A DNA stretch of 64,000 nucleotides from Saturnia japonica (taxonomy: Eukaryota > Arthropoda > Insecta > Lepidoptera > Saturniidae). The stretch's first letter is position 1. Each line of letters opens with the position of its first letter. The notes beneath the pieces were generated by a model that saw only the letters and a list, made by a program, of their open reading frames with translations, did no database searches and was not told the DNA's origin. The stretch lies in NCBI GenBank assembly GCA_033032175.1, contig CM065319.1:14729018-14793017 (forward strand). Direction: 5' to 3'. A program made the position numbers and the translations under genes. Of this stretch, positions 1 to 12,400 are shown one piece after another.

Positions 1-2334
1 ATTTACTTAATATAACATTCTAAATGTTTCTTGAAATTTCTCATCAGAGTGGCTATACTGTCTTCCCTGAGTTCAACCTGTAATTATTTGGAATTGGATT
101 TGGCGATTTATGTAATTTAGATTTTTGTTCTTAGAAAGATTCTAAAAATAAGTTCCTGGTATTAGATTAAAGCTAGAAATTAATGATTGAAGAATATGGT
201 AAATGGGACATAATCTAAAACAACTTTATTAGAACTGGGTCTCCAACATTAACTCTCCTGGTGATAACTTCATCAACCCTGCTAATGCCAAGCCTCTTAA
301 TAATATAATACCATCGCGTGAAGGTTCCACTACTGAGCCGCAGCCTATACCTTAGTGAAGACAATTATTTTTCAAACCATCTCACTGGTCCTCACCCAAC
401 GAAATTTGAATTTGATTAGTAACAGTATCCGGCTGACGGTGAAGGAATTACATTTCTCCACTACACAGTAATCACTACGAGGATATTCTTTAAGCCTTCA
501 AGTTTTCTCACGATGTTTTTCTTCGCCGTCACTCTCTATTTTTACTAATCAAAATGGAATTAGAATTCCGATAAATTCATTAAGACATTCATGCCGATGT
601 TCAAACACGACTTCTCCATACAATAATCTTGAAATTTTACAAAGATAAGCAAGTCACTATGACGATATTATCGCCATATTTTTTTACAACAGTTACAGTA
701 CAATCTATTTACTACATTACTTCCTATTTTCTTTACTATGCAGCTAGCCATATCGTCAGAGAAAGGTCGGAGCTGGTGCAGAGCTCAGGCGTCCTAAGCT
801 GGTTATCCGAGGTATGGATGATTTTTCTAATAGCTATCAACTTATCTTAAATGAATAAATATCTTCTATATTAACCACAACTTTACTAAAACACGGAAAC
901 AATACGTACAAAATAAAACCATTTGCTAAAACATTATTAAAATTATTTAATTGACAAATTTATGTAATCAATAAACTTCATCTAAAAGTTATTCATTAAC
1001 TAACTTACATATTTAATTATACAACAGTTTATTTGTAAACCATTTATAGTAACAAAAAAAGACTGAACTTCTCGTAAAATTTCCTTGACAAAAACACTTA
1101 GCAATACCATTTTTTTGCGTTCTCATTGTAAGATGACAATTAATAAGGTTCAAGAATATTTTAAAACGCCTTGTGAATCGTTGAATCGGACTCACTGGAT
1201 TAAATCAATAAATCGTACTGGGTCTAGTTAACACAATGACGTTTTACAATTAGACGCGTTATACTCTCACTAAAAACAATTTGAAAACGTTACAAATTTT
1301 GTTATCAGCATGTTGAAACAAAAGAGATAGAAAATCACAGCGTAAGGCGAAAACTCTGTAGTCAAAATAGCAAAAAAGTTTCTTCTCGTTCATAACGGTA
1401 TCAAGTTGAAACTGAACTGAGGGCAATTGCCCGTCATTCACTATGGCCTGCAACAACAATTCCGTATCTAAATATAATATATAATTGAGTTAAAAATACA
1501 ACATATGCAACCAAACCCAAACACTGGGCTAACAAAAAATCCCAAAGTTTCTTATATTTTGAAGGAAAATGTCGAAAGCAGTATACTAGTTATGGGGTCA
1601 TAGAGTAATAAAGTCCGCTCACTTTAACACGCCGAGTTCATAATTCTATGTATGGGGTAGACAATTATACAGAGGAGTTAACTACAAACATAACCAATTA
1701 ATTCTCATTCCAAGGCAATAACCGTTAACGAGTTATAAAATTCTGAAGTATAACAAATCAATTCTCTTTTTATTTGTATGGGACATAGAATATTACTATG
1801 AGACTGTTATTAATATGAGCTTTAAACTTTAACAACAAGTATCCTAACAACAATATTCTCATAGCAATAAAAAGGAAAAATAATAGTTTTTTTTTTTTGG
1901 CCAACCCTAATAGATATACCTACTAACAGTGATAACTGTTGCCTATTTTTATAAATACTTCGTTATTCGAGACTAACAGTACCTAAATAATATTATTTTA
2001 CAACTAATAAGAAATATTAGGTCTGACACGAAGTACAGATAAGACCCTGCTTCGGGACAAGAATTTTTTTAAATAACCTTTTCATTTGCATCTTATTAGG
2101 TAATACGTATACTATATCTCTAACTATATCGATGAAGGTTTATAGAATTCTTTAGTGTTTATATCGCTCGACTTTCTAAGACCCTTTTTTCGTTTAAATA
2201 TAATTTTGCGTCTCTATCATGGAAGGTAGAGGTAAAAAGAACCATCTTATATTTGACCAGGTTGAAAAAGTGTTTATCTGTGAGCACCAAATTACAATTC
2301 AAAAACCCACCAAAATACGCGCTAGTGTTGGGGT
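1..2334. other. AT-rich DNA, no feature recognised
   Basis: Both strands carry only short unsupported ORFs. No splice-bounded exon with a known motif, tRNA or clear repeat was found, apart from short A/T runs such as that at 1889. Confidence 0.5.
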
Positions 2335-2486
2335 GTCGAGTTACATCTTCAAAGCTGAATAACGTACGAGGAAATGGCGATAGCGTGGTGGTAGGGCTGT
2401 ACAGTCAGACTGGGTCGCGAGCCATGCATGTGATGAAAATTCCATTATAGTGACTCGATTTGGCTTTCGGGATCATCCTGAGCATA
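2335..2486 (+). repeat. SINE-like repeat, family F
   Basis: Shares GAGGAAATGG, GGGTCGC and CCATGCATGTG with a reverse copy at 43980-44215 and partial copies near 14225, 31615 and 32676. No complete Pol III promoter could be placed. The 65-aa ORF over it is not a gene. Confidence 0.55.
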
Positions 2487-3318
2487 TCCAGTTAAATTAT
2501 TGCTGGTTGGCATGACAGCGGCATTTGTCGACTGATTATGTTCTCTCTTTGTGGTCGCCGTTGTATTAGGATTGTACCTACTGTACTTAGCATCAAGGTC
2601 AGTACAGTCAATTTGCCATGCAACTATATATATAAAAAAAATTAGCAAGAGGAAATGATAGTTTTTCGTGATTTCATAGATTTAACTGTAGTAAAAGTTA
2701 AAAAAATAATTTGTACATTAATGGGATAAGTTTGTGGAGTTAAAAGTTTTTCAAGAGATCGAAATTTAAAAAATACCTACATAATAACTTTAAACACGAT
2801 GTTTTAAATTTACGCACCTGCTATCACAGCGCCATCGTAATTTTTCGCTTTTTAACGGACACTTTTTCATACATACCGATGGTACTCCAGGTCCTCTACC
2901 TTACAGAATCTCTATGTACCTACAACATCTTATTCACCATGACACTTTTTCTTGGAGAGACGACATAGTTAATCTCTAATTAATCATATTAAAAAAAAAA
3001 TACAATAAAGTAATAGAATTTTTTTTCGTTGCGGATTGTATAATCTTTAACTTCTCAACGACTTGACCAATTGAGCTTATATTCACATAATTTGTTTGTT
3101 TTATCGAGAGGATGGTTCATAGTTATTTTAGAATCCTATAGGTGGCGCTGTGGTCAAGCCTTTAAATACTGGAAAGGGCAGAACAACTTTTTTTAGGCCA
3201 ACTAGTATCATCTAATACTATTAAGTGAGCAAATCTTTTACTTGTTATGTCATTAGTTTCTCGGAAACGGCTCCAACGATTTGCATGATATTTTGTATTT
3301 AGATAAAGCGGTACGTTC
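2487..3318. other. AT-rich flank of the truncated Jockey copy
   Basis: Nothing coding. The part from about 3035 to 3318 (GAGAGGATGGTT, GTTTCTCGGAAACGGCTCCAA) reads like old repeat debris and continues after the insertion at 5601. Confidence 0.4.
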
Positions 3319-3329
3319 CAAGTTTATCT

Positions 3330-5059
3330 TCGATAGCAGCGACAAGGCGGAGTGCCTCGCCACTTGTTTGGAGAGCCAGTGCTCTCCGAACAGTGTCGAT
3401 GCAAATACCAACCGGGTCGAGGGTATCGATGGATGCGTGCGGGAGCTGGATAAGCTCCCCGCGACAGACTCCCTGTCCCCAGTCACGTCTGAGGAGGTTC
3501 TTTCCATTATAAAAAGCCTTAAGCTTAGAAAAGCACCAGGTCCCGACGGGATCAGGAATGAAGTACTTAGACTTCTTCCCGATCGCCTCATAGCTCTTTT
3601 GGTCTGCATCTTCAATGTAGCCATAGCCCACTGCCATTTTCCAGCCGCCTGGAAAAAGGCCATAGTCATAGGTATCCGTAAGCCCGGCAAGAGCGCGTCG
3701 CTTCCCGACAGCTATCGCCCGATCAGTCTCCTAAATACGTTAGGGAAAATTTACGAGCGGATCCTTCTGAACCGTCTCAAGCCAGTAATAGAGGAGAAAG
3801 ACCTCTATCCGCCTGAGCAATTCGGTTTCCGTGCTAGATATTCTTGCACTCATCAAGTGCACCGCCTCACGGAGCACGTTGCATTTAATTTTGCTGAACT
3901 ATATAAACCCCGCCGTACACTTGCGGTCTTTTTCGACGTGGCCAAGGCCTTTGATAAGGTCTGGCACGAGGGATTGATCTACAAGTTGTATCACTTTGAA
4001 GTCCCCGATAGGCTAATTAAAATAATTCGCGACTATCTAACAGATCGCACCTTTCGCTATAGAGTGGAAGGTGAATTGTCCACGCCCCGTCCAATACGCT
4101 CAGGCGTTCCCCAAGGTTCGATCCTGGCTCCTAGCCTATTTAACCTGTACGTCAGTGACCTACCTCGACTCCCGGAGGTCAAGGTAGGGCTATACGCTGA
4201 CGATACAGTCATATATGCCTCAGATAGGAAAAGATCCGACCTCAGACACAAAGTCCAACGCGCCGTGACCACTCTCGGGAAGTGGTTTAACGAGTGGCGA
4301 ATAGCCGTTAATCCCTCGAAGAGCGCCGCGATGCTCTTCGATGCGGATTCGTCACGGATACCGTGGAAGCTTAAACCTGTTAAGCTCTACGATAATCCGA
4401 TCCCTTATGTAAGAGAGACCAAATATCTAGGGGTAACCCTAGATAGTAGGCTCTCTTTTAGACCCCACATCCGTAAGGTTAGGAACAGGGCCGCGTGGGT
4501 CCTGGGCCGGTTGCATCCTCTGTTGTGTTCGGTGAGTAAAATGTCCACGCGACATAAGCTCACGCTCTACAAGACGTGTATTCGACCAATTTTGACATAC
4601 AGTTGCGCTGTGTTCGCACATATGTCCGAGTCGAGTTTCAAACGGTTACAATCGATACAGAATAGGTTCCTCTATCGTCTCACCGGGGCCCCGTGGTATG
4701 TTCGAAGCGTAGATCTCCATAGAGATATGGAGCTTCCTTCGATACATGCCTACGTTAAACAGCTCTCCCGTTCGTATTTCAACACCGTGTCGAACCACGC
4801 GAATCCATTAATAAAAACAGCCGCCACTTATGTTCCGGCACCCACGGACATCCGGTGCAAACGCCGGCCGCGCAATATTTTTATTGATCCCGACGATCAC
4901 ATCGAAAATTCGAATAAATATTACTCATCCGTCTCTCCAAACAGAGCGTGCCAGCGCCCACGCCCGCGTAACCACCGTTCTCTCCGCAGAAGGCGGGCGG
5001 TCAATTTCGCTCCAGCACACCCGTCACGTCCACCCTCTCCAGCGGTAACCCAAGCCTAG
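3330..5059 (+). pseudogene. Reverse-transcriptase fragment of truncated Jockey copy
   Basis: Open without stops from the truncation point to the normal ORF2 stop. Keeps the RT from [10 protein letters not shown] through YADD to the C-terminal tail but lacks the endonuclease and the first part of ORF2. An ATG at 3281 in flanking DNA happens to be in frame; no evidence that it is used. Confidence 0.85.
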
Positions 5060-5589
5060 GTCCGTTCCTCGGTGTGAAACCCTTGGGTCAGGCAACCGCC
5101 CGCGCGATACAAGTGACACTGTACGTGCATCACTTAGCTACCTACACACAACAATACACACGTATGAACATACACACGTGCACACACATAGGTACATAGG
5201 TTCTGTGAGGGACCTTTTTTTTTTCTTTTTTTACGCTAGTTAGTTAGCGCTAGTTAGTGTAGAAAACAATACCGATTACTGAATACACATACGCGCGGTT
5301 CCTTCCTTCCTCCCAGGAGGAAGGGAACGCGCCTATGTGTATAATTTAGTTAGCTCGAATCGTAGGTGTAGGGATTCGATTAGATCGCGACATAATTGCA
5401 AACGCGACGACCGCCCGAGCCGAGGTCCGGCCACTTTGGCACCCTCGTGCGAGTCGTCCACAAAACTTTCGCGGCTGAGTGCCTTCTGCGCTCGCCCCCA
5501 AGTCCGGTGAAGCTGTAAAAGCCGCAGCGGCTTTAGGGCTCCTAAGGCTAACAGTGTAGTCAATTCTAAAAAAAAAAAAAAAAAAAATT
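3330..5589 (+). mobile_element. 5'-truncated copy of the same Jockey family
   Basis: Homology to the full-length copy begins at TCGATAGCAGCGACAAGG (28951 there) and runs through the 3' UTR to a poly(A) of about 19 A. The 11-bp TSD CAAGTTTATCT stands at 3319-3329 and 5590-5600. Very few differences from 28951-31190, so both are young. Confidence 0.92.
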
Positions 5590-5898
5590 CAAGTTTATCT
5601 GGATTGGTGTTCATCTTTCTTTTTCTTTTATAAAATACCAAGATCAGCTCGATCACTCGAATAACTTTAACGTTAATCACGCATCAATTTGGTACGAAAA
5701 AGAAATCACCGAGGCCAAGTTCAATAGAAATGACGTTAGGAGTATTCTCTAAAAAGTCGTAAAAGGGCTGATTTCTAACTGGTGCCATAGCAGTTCCTTT
5801 AACTATAGCTGTAGAAATGAACGTTATTCAAATCATTTGTCAATAAATTCTTTAATTAGAAATTAACGTAAATATGTATTGACGTAATAAATCATCAT

Positions 5899-6222
5899 TA
5901 TATTAATACGTGAAGCAAAAACGCGTATTGCGTGCACGGAATTGTTTGAGATTTGGCATTGTTAAAGTTTATATGGAGAGGAGTGCAGAAAGCTAAAATT
6001 TATCTATAATATATGTTTACTAACATATTAAATAAAATTAATTGATACTGCGAATCCTAATCTGACCAGTGCCATTGAATTTAGACCCCCCAAAATATTG
6101 ATATTGTAACTCAATTGTACAGCAAGTGATATAATATTCGTTGTTTAGGTTCATACTGCAAATGTCAAACAGAAAATAGTCTAATAAAGTCGCTGGTCGA
6201 ATTTCGATCATTGGACGACCGA
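5899..6222 (+). mobile_element. Helitron-like nonautonomous repeat, copy 1 (damaged 3' end)
   Basis: One of four copies of a 320-360 bp repeat starting ATTAATACGTGAAGC and normally ending in GGTCGAATTTCGACC, a short spacer and CTAG. Here the end reads CGACCGATA, so the terminal CTAG is lost. Confidence 0.6.
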
Positions 6223-6254
6223 TAATACGTATCAGAAATAAATTAATCTAAGTG

Positions 6255-6260
6255 TTTATT
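6255..6260 (-). terminator. Candidate poly(A) signal of the cyclase gene
   Basis: AATAAA on the minus strand, about 110 bp after the stop codon. It lies close to a Helitron-like repeat (5899-6222), so the mRNA end may use repeat sequence. Confidence 0.4.
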
Positions 6261-6368
6261 TAGAATTAAAATATGCTAACTTAGAAATCCCATATCAAAG
6301 AAAATAACAAATTGTTTTGTAAATCAAATCCTGATATAAAATCAATTCAATAAAGTACATAATATTAT

Positions 6369-6497
6369 TTACGACGTTCCTATAAGTAACTCTAATAAAT
6401 TTTGGTCGTAATCATGAAGTCGCAGACATGTCGGGCTCTCGGACTGGATTCCACCTTCTTTACCCAGCAACCAGAAGGTCTCCATGGTACCCTTGCC
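6369..6497 (-). CDS. Cyclase exon 13 (C-terminal end and stop)
   Basis: Acceptor atatttacag. Starts [16 protein letters not shown], the standard C-terminal signature of guanylyl cyclase domains, and ends after a short tail (LELLIGTS) at TAA 6371-6369. Confidence 0.92.
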   Translation of the reverse strand, partial: GKGTMETFWLLGKEGGIQSESPTCLRLHDYDQNLLELLIGTS

Positions 6498-9400
6498 CTG
6501 TAAATATTAAACAAAAAATATTGTAGGTAGTTACTTGAAAAATTAATTTATTTTACATTCAGAAACAAACAAAAAATTATTCAAAAATTAATAAATTAGA
6601 AAAAGATGAATAAATGTAAATTTTCACAAATAAAACAAAAATTTTAGTAAAATCTAAAAAGATCAGTGAAAGTATAAAAAGGCATTTTTGCAACCAAACC
6701 AAAAATATTTATTCAATTTACGCCTATAGGCACCAATGAGCCTCAAAACACTAATATCCGTAAAACATTCCAGCCATCGAAAAGAACCGGTAAGAACACG
6801 ATCGGGTTTATATTTTTTTCCAACTATACAAAAGTGTTAATATAATAGGTACAATAATAATAATTTAGTGGATGCACAGAGAGGGAAGAGAAGTGACCAC
6901 TATAAAAGCTGATTGCGGTGAAGCAGTAAAAGCCGTAGCGGCTTCAGGGCCCCTAAGGCTAACAGTGTAGTCAGATCTAAAAAAAAAAGCACGCCGACTG
7001 CTGATGGAATGTCGCTGTTGCTTTTGGACTACACCATATTTTTCATCCGATAAATACAAGGCAGTTAGTGTTGCCGAGTTACATATACAATGTTTAAACA
7101 GACACGAAACGTTTAATATTTAAAAATAGATGAGTTACCTCGTAAATCTATATGGTACTTATAATTTCCTTTATATATTATTATATATTTGTATTCTAGT
7201 TTTTATTTATTATTTATAGATTAAAATATACTTATAATGTATATTTACAATAAAACAAAGAGTCGAAATCTGTACATTGAAAATGTTTGAGAAAACATAG
7301 TAGTACATACCCGTAGTATATGTTATTGGAACAATACTAACGCAGTACTTTTTGGTGTTGTTGAATTCTATTCTAAACGGGTGTTTAGAATCATGGTTAG
7401 AACACATTTCGATAGTCTTTATGTTTGAACATTGATCACGCATAAACAACTCGACCGAATTTTATGAAATTTATTAAAAGTACTGATTTTTGTTAAGTAA
7501 ATCGGTGGTTGTAATGTTCCCGGACTGATTAATCCGCGTGCGCTGCCGTAATCGTTGATACGGAAATACAATGCTCTACAAAATATAGTATGCGATAACA
7601 TATTATGCCATCTCTTATACATAAGCCACAGTAAGTCATTTTGTGACAAAAATTTGTTAAATATTAAAAAAATATTTATATGCCTTATTTTTAAGCATGG
7701 CATATTAATATTTAAAAAGTTACTTTATCATAAAAACTACCTATTTAGCTAGTTAATTTTATAAACCTAATTCACTTACCGCAATATCAATAGTGCCTCT
7801 CGACTGCATTTGATAATTACCAATCTCTTCGAGAGCTTTCTTTGTCGTATAGGATATGTGAATCCTCATAGCTGAAAAATAATTACCTTAACAATAATGA
7901 TATAGGTATATGCAACTATAAAGGATAAATTAGATGCGATACAAGGGCGGGAGGGGGGTTCGAACAACACGTTGCGTAACATTGTTTCTTTTTGGAAGAA
8001 GTACTTATCGCGCGTTGTGAATGGGGGGGGGGGGGGCTAGACGGAAAAAATTCTCACGAAAAGTTGTAACGACACTTTTTGCTATAGTAAGCTATTGTAA
8101 GCTGTGCGGCGTGCGCATGTTTCTCTGTCTGTCTCTCTCTCTCTCTTATAGAAAGTAAGCCAGATATTTTTTCATTTCTATTTCGCATTGAACAGTGTGG
8201 TGTTGCGACGATTATTTTTGTTGAGTGTATACAGGTTTTTTGTACATAATAAATAATCAAAAAAATTAATAATAATGGGGGGGGGTGTACAGAAAAATGT
8301 TACAGCGAGTTACATAGAGGGAGGGAGGCTCAAAAATCTTCAAAAATTCCGTTACGTAATACTTTAAGGCCCCCTTAAATACTATAAAGGACAAAAAGTC
8401 CATAAAAAAAAATTATCACGATATCTGCATTCAATAAAAAGTTATTACAGTTTTAAGAAACAATTATTTTTATAACCTCCGGGTGCAGCGATGTGTTTTT
8501 TTACCGTGGAGATAAGGGGATAATAATATTCGTATAGATTAACGCAAACGAAGTCGCGGGCAGTTAACAGTCTATATCAATCTATATAAATAAAATGATT
8601 GAGGTTTACTGTTAGCGCACATCATGCAAAAACTACTGGATAGATCTTGTTTTTTCTTTTCGTTTTACTCTTACATAAACAAAAAATTATACCCACATTT
8701 ACCCATTTTTATTCTATTCTATTTTATTACCCACACAATTCTGTAGTCAACGAAATTAAGTAGACGCATTAGTAAGTTAGGTAAATGAATAGTTATGCTA
8801 TGAAATACAAATGTAATCGTTTATTTGATTTCAAGGTTCTTGTATTCGAATAATTAATTTACTATATAAGAACAAATGTACATATATGATGCAAATGGAT
8901 AAATAAATAAATAACTACCTTCTCCAGTACTCTCCATCCTGCTCGCCGTGTTGATAGTGTCCCCGAAGAGGCAGTAACGAGGCATGGTTGTCCCCACGAC
9001 GCCGGCGACACACGGGCCTGTGTTCAACCCTACGCGTATACGCAGCAGCTCTGTCGGACGATGTGGTACTTTCGCCCCTTCCAAACTTCGCATCAGTGAT
9101 AAAGACATATCCGCTATCTCAGAAGCGTGCTTGTTGCCTGAAAAGTTAACATATTTTTTAACCGACTGCGAAAAAAGATGGTTGTGTTTTTCGAGCGTAT
9201 ATATGTACGTCTATTTCTTTGTAGCGACATCTACATAACGACATCTATCGAGCCACATAGAACGCATCCTACATCGCGCTATAGAAATTAACTCTTCAAT
9301 TGAGTATATATACAAGAATCCCACTACAACCGTTGGGCAGCCGCCCGCCAGACATAGCACCCGTCTGGTCGGAGGATCCTTCCTTTTCTATGGCTGTTGA

Positions 9401-12400
9401 GGAACACACAACCCAAGTCCGGTGAAGCTGTAAAAGCCGCAGGGGCTTTAGGGCCCCTAAGGCTAACAGTGTAGTCAGATCTAAAAAAAAAACACAACAA
9501 CCTTTGGGCAGCTGCCCGCCAGACATAGCACCCGTCTGGTCGGAGGATCCTCCCTTTTCTATGGCGGATGAGGAACTTTACTCTCTGTTCCTCACATCCG
9601 CTAAATCTTTGACACGCTCTGTAGCCTTAACTGCTTGATCGATTTTAGCGTACGCGGCGTCGTTAGATTCATCTTAATTGTGGGAGTGACATAAGCTATA
9701 TAATATTTAAGTACGAGGTCTGAAAGTTAAATAAAAAGCAAAAATAGCAAAAAAAAATGTCGAACTTTTTGTTGCAATCGGGTTTTTTTGTTTCCTCTTT
9801 AATAGTATAACTTGTATCCTATTCATAGATAGTTAACGAAACGCACCATTTCTTTGCGGCAAGCCAGAGACAGCCATATATGAATCGCCGATTGTCTCCA
9901 CTTTGTATACGTTGTATTGCATTATTTTCTCGTCGAATAACCTGCAATAAATATATAAGAATCATAAGTTCCTCGCGTTTTTGTCAATTCTAGGTTCTGT
10001 TCTACCAAGTTCATAACTGAGACGCACGTATATGGACAACATAACTAAAATCGTGATTTTCTTCTCTTTACGGTTTAAAGGGCGTGTCGAAAGATATCAC
10101 CAATACTGGATTGACCCTTTACGGCGTGTCGAAAGATAACACTAATACTGGATTGACCCTTTTAAGACCTATGAAAGGATATTTCTATGTATAATACCAA
10201 GCCCTGCAAGAATATAACAAAAAGTTGTTCGGGTATTTTAGAATGACTAAACAGAACCTATAGAAGATTTCCCTATCTACTTGTGGTAGTCCGACTGGGA
10301 AATACCTCCACCCCTCTAGCTAGATCGCAGCCAAATAACCTAGTGTACGTGTACGTCTCGAGCTAAGCGCACTTTTCGTAACTATGAAGTTATGAACTAT
10401 CAATACTAAAAAGCGATAAACTCTAAAGACGACTTGAACCAAAAAGTTTAATTCAGTTTAGTTTTGTCAAAAAATATTCTATCGTCAATCTGCAATCTGG
10501 CCTAAGGATTTACATATGATTTAAGATTTTGTTCTAAGCCGCCCTAAATCACGCTTTTTTGAACATAAAATACACCCGTGCGAAGCTGGGGCGGGTCCCT
10601 ATTAGCTACCACAACTAAAAAGCTAAAAAGGTAAAAAACTAGAGACAAAAAAAAGTAACGCCATATTCGTGTTCATTATAGTTTTATTTTTTAATAATCG
10701 AGATTTAAAAAAAGTTTATGTACATACATAACTACATATTTATTATTATAGATACCTGTATAACATATTGAGCATATTAATAACTTCCATAGGAGTACTG
10801 TTCGCCGATATCGTGGTGAAACCGACGATGTCACTGAAGAATATGGTGACCGCGTCGAAAGCCTCTGCTGGAACAGTCCGCTGCGCTCGGAGCCTGCGCA
10901 GCACTGGCAACGGCAGCATTCTCGACAGCAGCACATCGCTTTTATGTTTCTCTTGCATTAACTTCTGCGTACTTAGGTCTATGGAGTCTGTAAATGTCTA
11001 AGAACATAATTTATATCTTTAATTACCTATGCTTATTTATTCTATCTTCCAGTGGAGAATTCAATCTTCCAATGAAAATTCATATTCCTAGAAGGTATTC
11101 ACTTAAAAAATATTGATGTGTACTTATGTACGCATGTAAGAACGTTTTTTTTTTTTACCTTAAATCAGTGACTCCGAAACCTAGCGCATGTGGTTCTCTT
11201 GTGGAAGGAAGAGTGGGGTATTAGATTGCAAAGCTCTTCAGTACATTCACCATTGTACAGACGATAGAATACACTCACCGAGGCGATATAATTCATATAA
11301 ATCTATACATTTAATAAAATTGAAGTATCTGTTTGTAATGGCAAAATAACAGCTTTTTACTAAATGCATATGAAAGTATATACGACACCTACAACAAAAA
11401 GCCCATTTTTTTTAAATTATGTCTGTCTGTCTGTTTTTTCCGGGTAATCTCTGAAACGTTTGGACTGATTTTGACGGGACTTTCACTGATAGATAGCTGA
11501 TGATATAGAGAGTAACTTAGGCTACTTTTATTTTAGAAAAAGATTTAGGGTTCTGCACAAATAAATAAAAACTGGTCATGGTGAATAAATTCAGGCACTT
11601 AAATGGCTTCTGCTGAGTAAACCATAAAAGATATAGCAAATTTACCCATAACTATAGGCATTAAAAAGACCTACAAAAAAGTACAGGAGAGTATACGTCT
11701 ATCTTCTAAGGAACACCAACAATAAGCATTTTTGTCTTTATCGCTGTCTTTTTCATAAACTACTAAATACGAGTACCAATTGTGCAAGATGGATTATTAG
11801 AAAATTTTCACGGTTTTACAAGGATTACAAAAATTTATATCCTTCCAGTACAGACTCGCGTAAACCTTATTATGCAATTATTAATAATATTAATAATTAT
11901 TAATAACATTCGAATTGAGAAAAAAAAAATGGTACATGCCAAGCGTGGAACTAACGGACATTGGTTTGATATTTAACTGATCTAAGCAAATCCACCACAA
12001 CGACTATATATATAATAATATAAATAACTTTATTTGACCATACTAAGATATAAAAATATGAGGTTTATTTCTAGGAAATACAATATTTTTGCTATAATAT
12101 GTATACAAAAGAGGAATATAGGGAAAAAACAAGTAAAATTAACTAAAGATTTCGTATTATTGTATTCCGTATTTATCTAACTACCCGCAGACGTTGTTCT
12201 GACCTCACCTGTAGTCGATAACTATACCACAGCGCAACCTATCCCTTCTAGGATAATGTAAAAGCCTTCTCTATAAAAAAAAACTTGTATATACCAACTT
12301 CCACGGTGATTAGTCAAACGATCTAGACTTTTGGAGTTTATTAATATACCGACATCAACTTTTATATGAATACTTTATACGTGTTATGACTTTATGTTTT

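Noticed and set aside
8100..8160. CT-rich tract as a regulatory GAGA cluster
   Set aside because: Simple repeat inside an intron with other low-complexity tracts; no further support.
8919..9137. Adenylyl rather than guanylyl cyclase
   Set aside because: Glu and Cys occupy the guanine-recognition positions (VETIGD, RYCLFGD), not the Lys and Asp of adenylyl cyclases.
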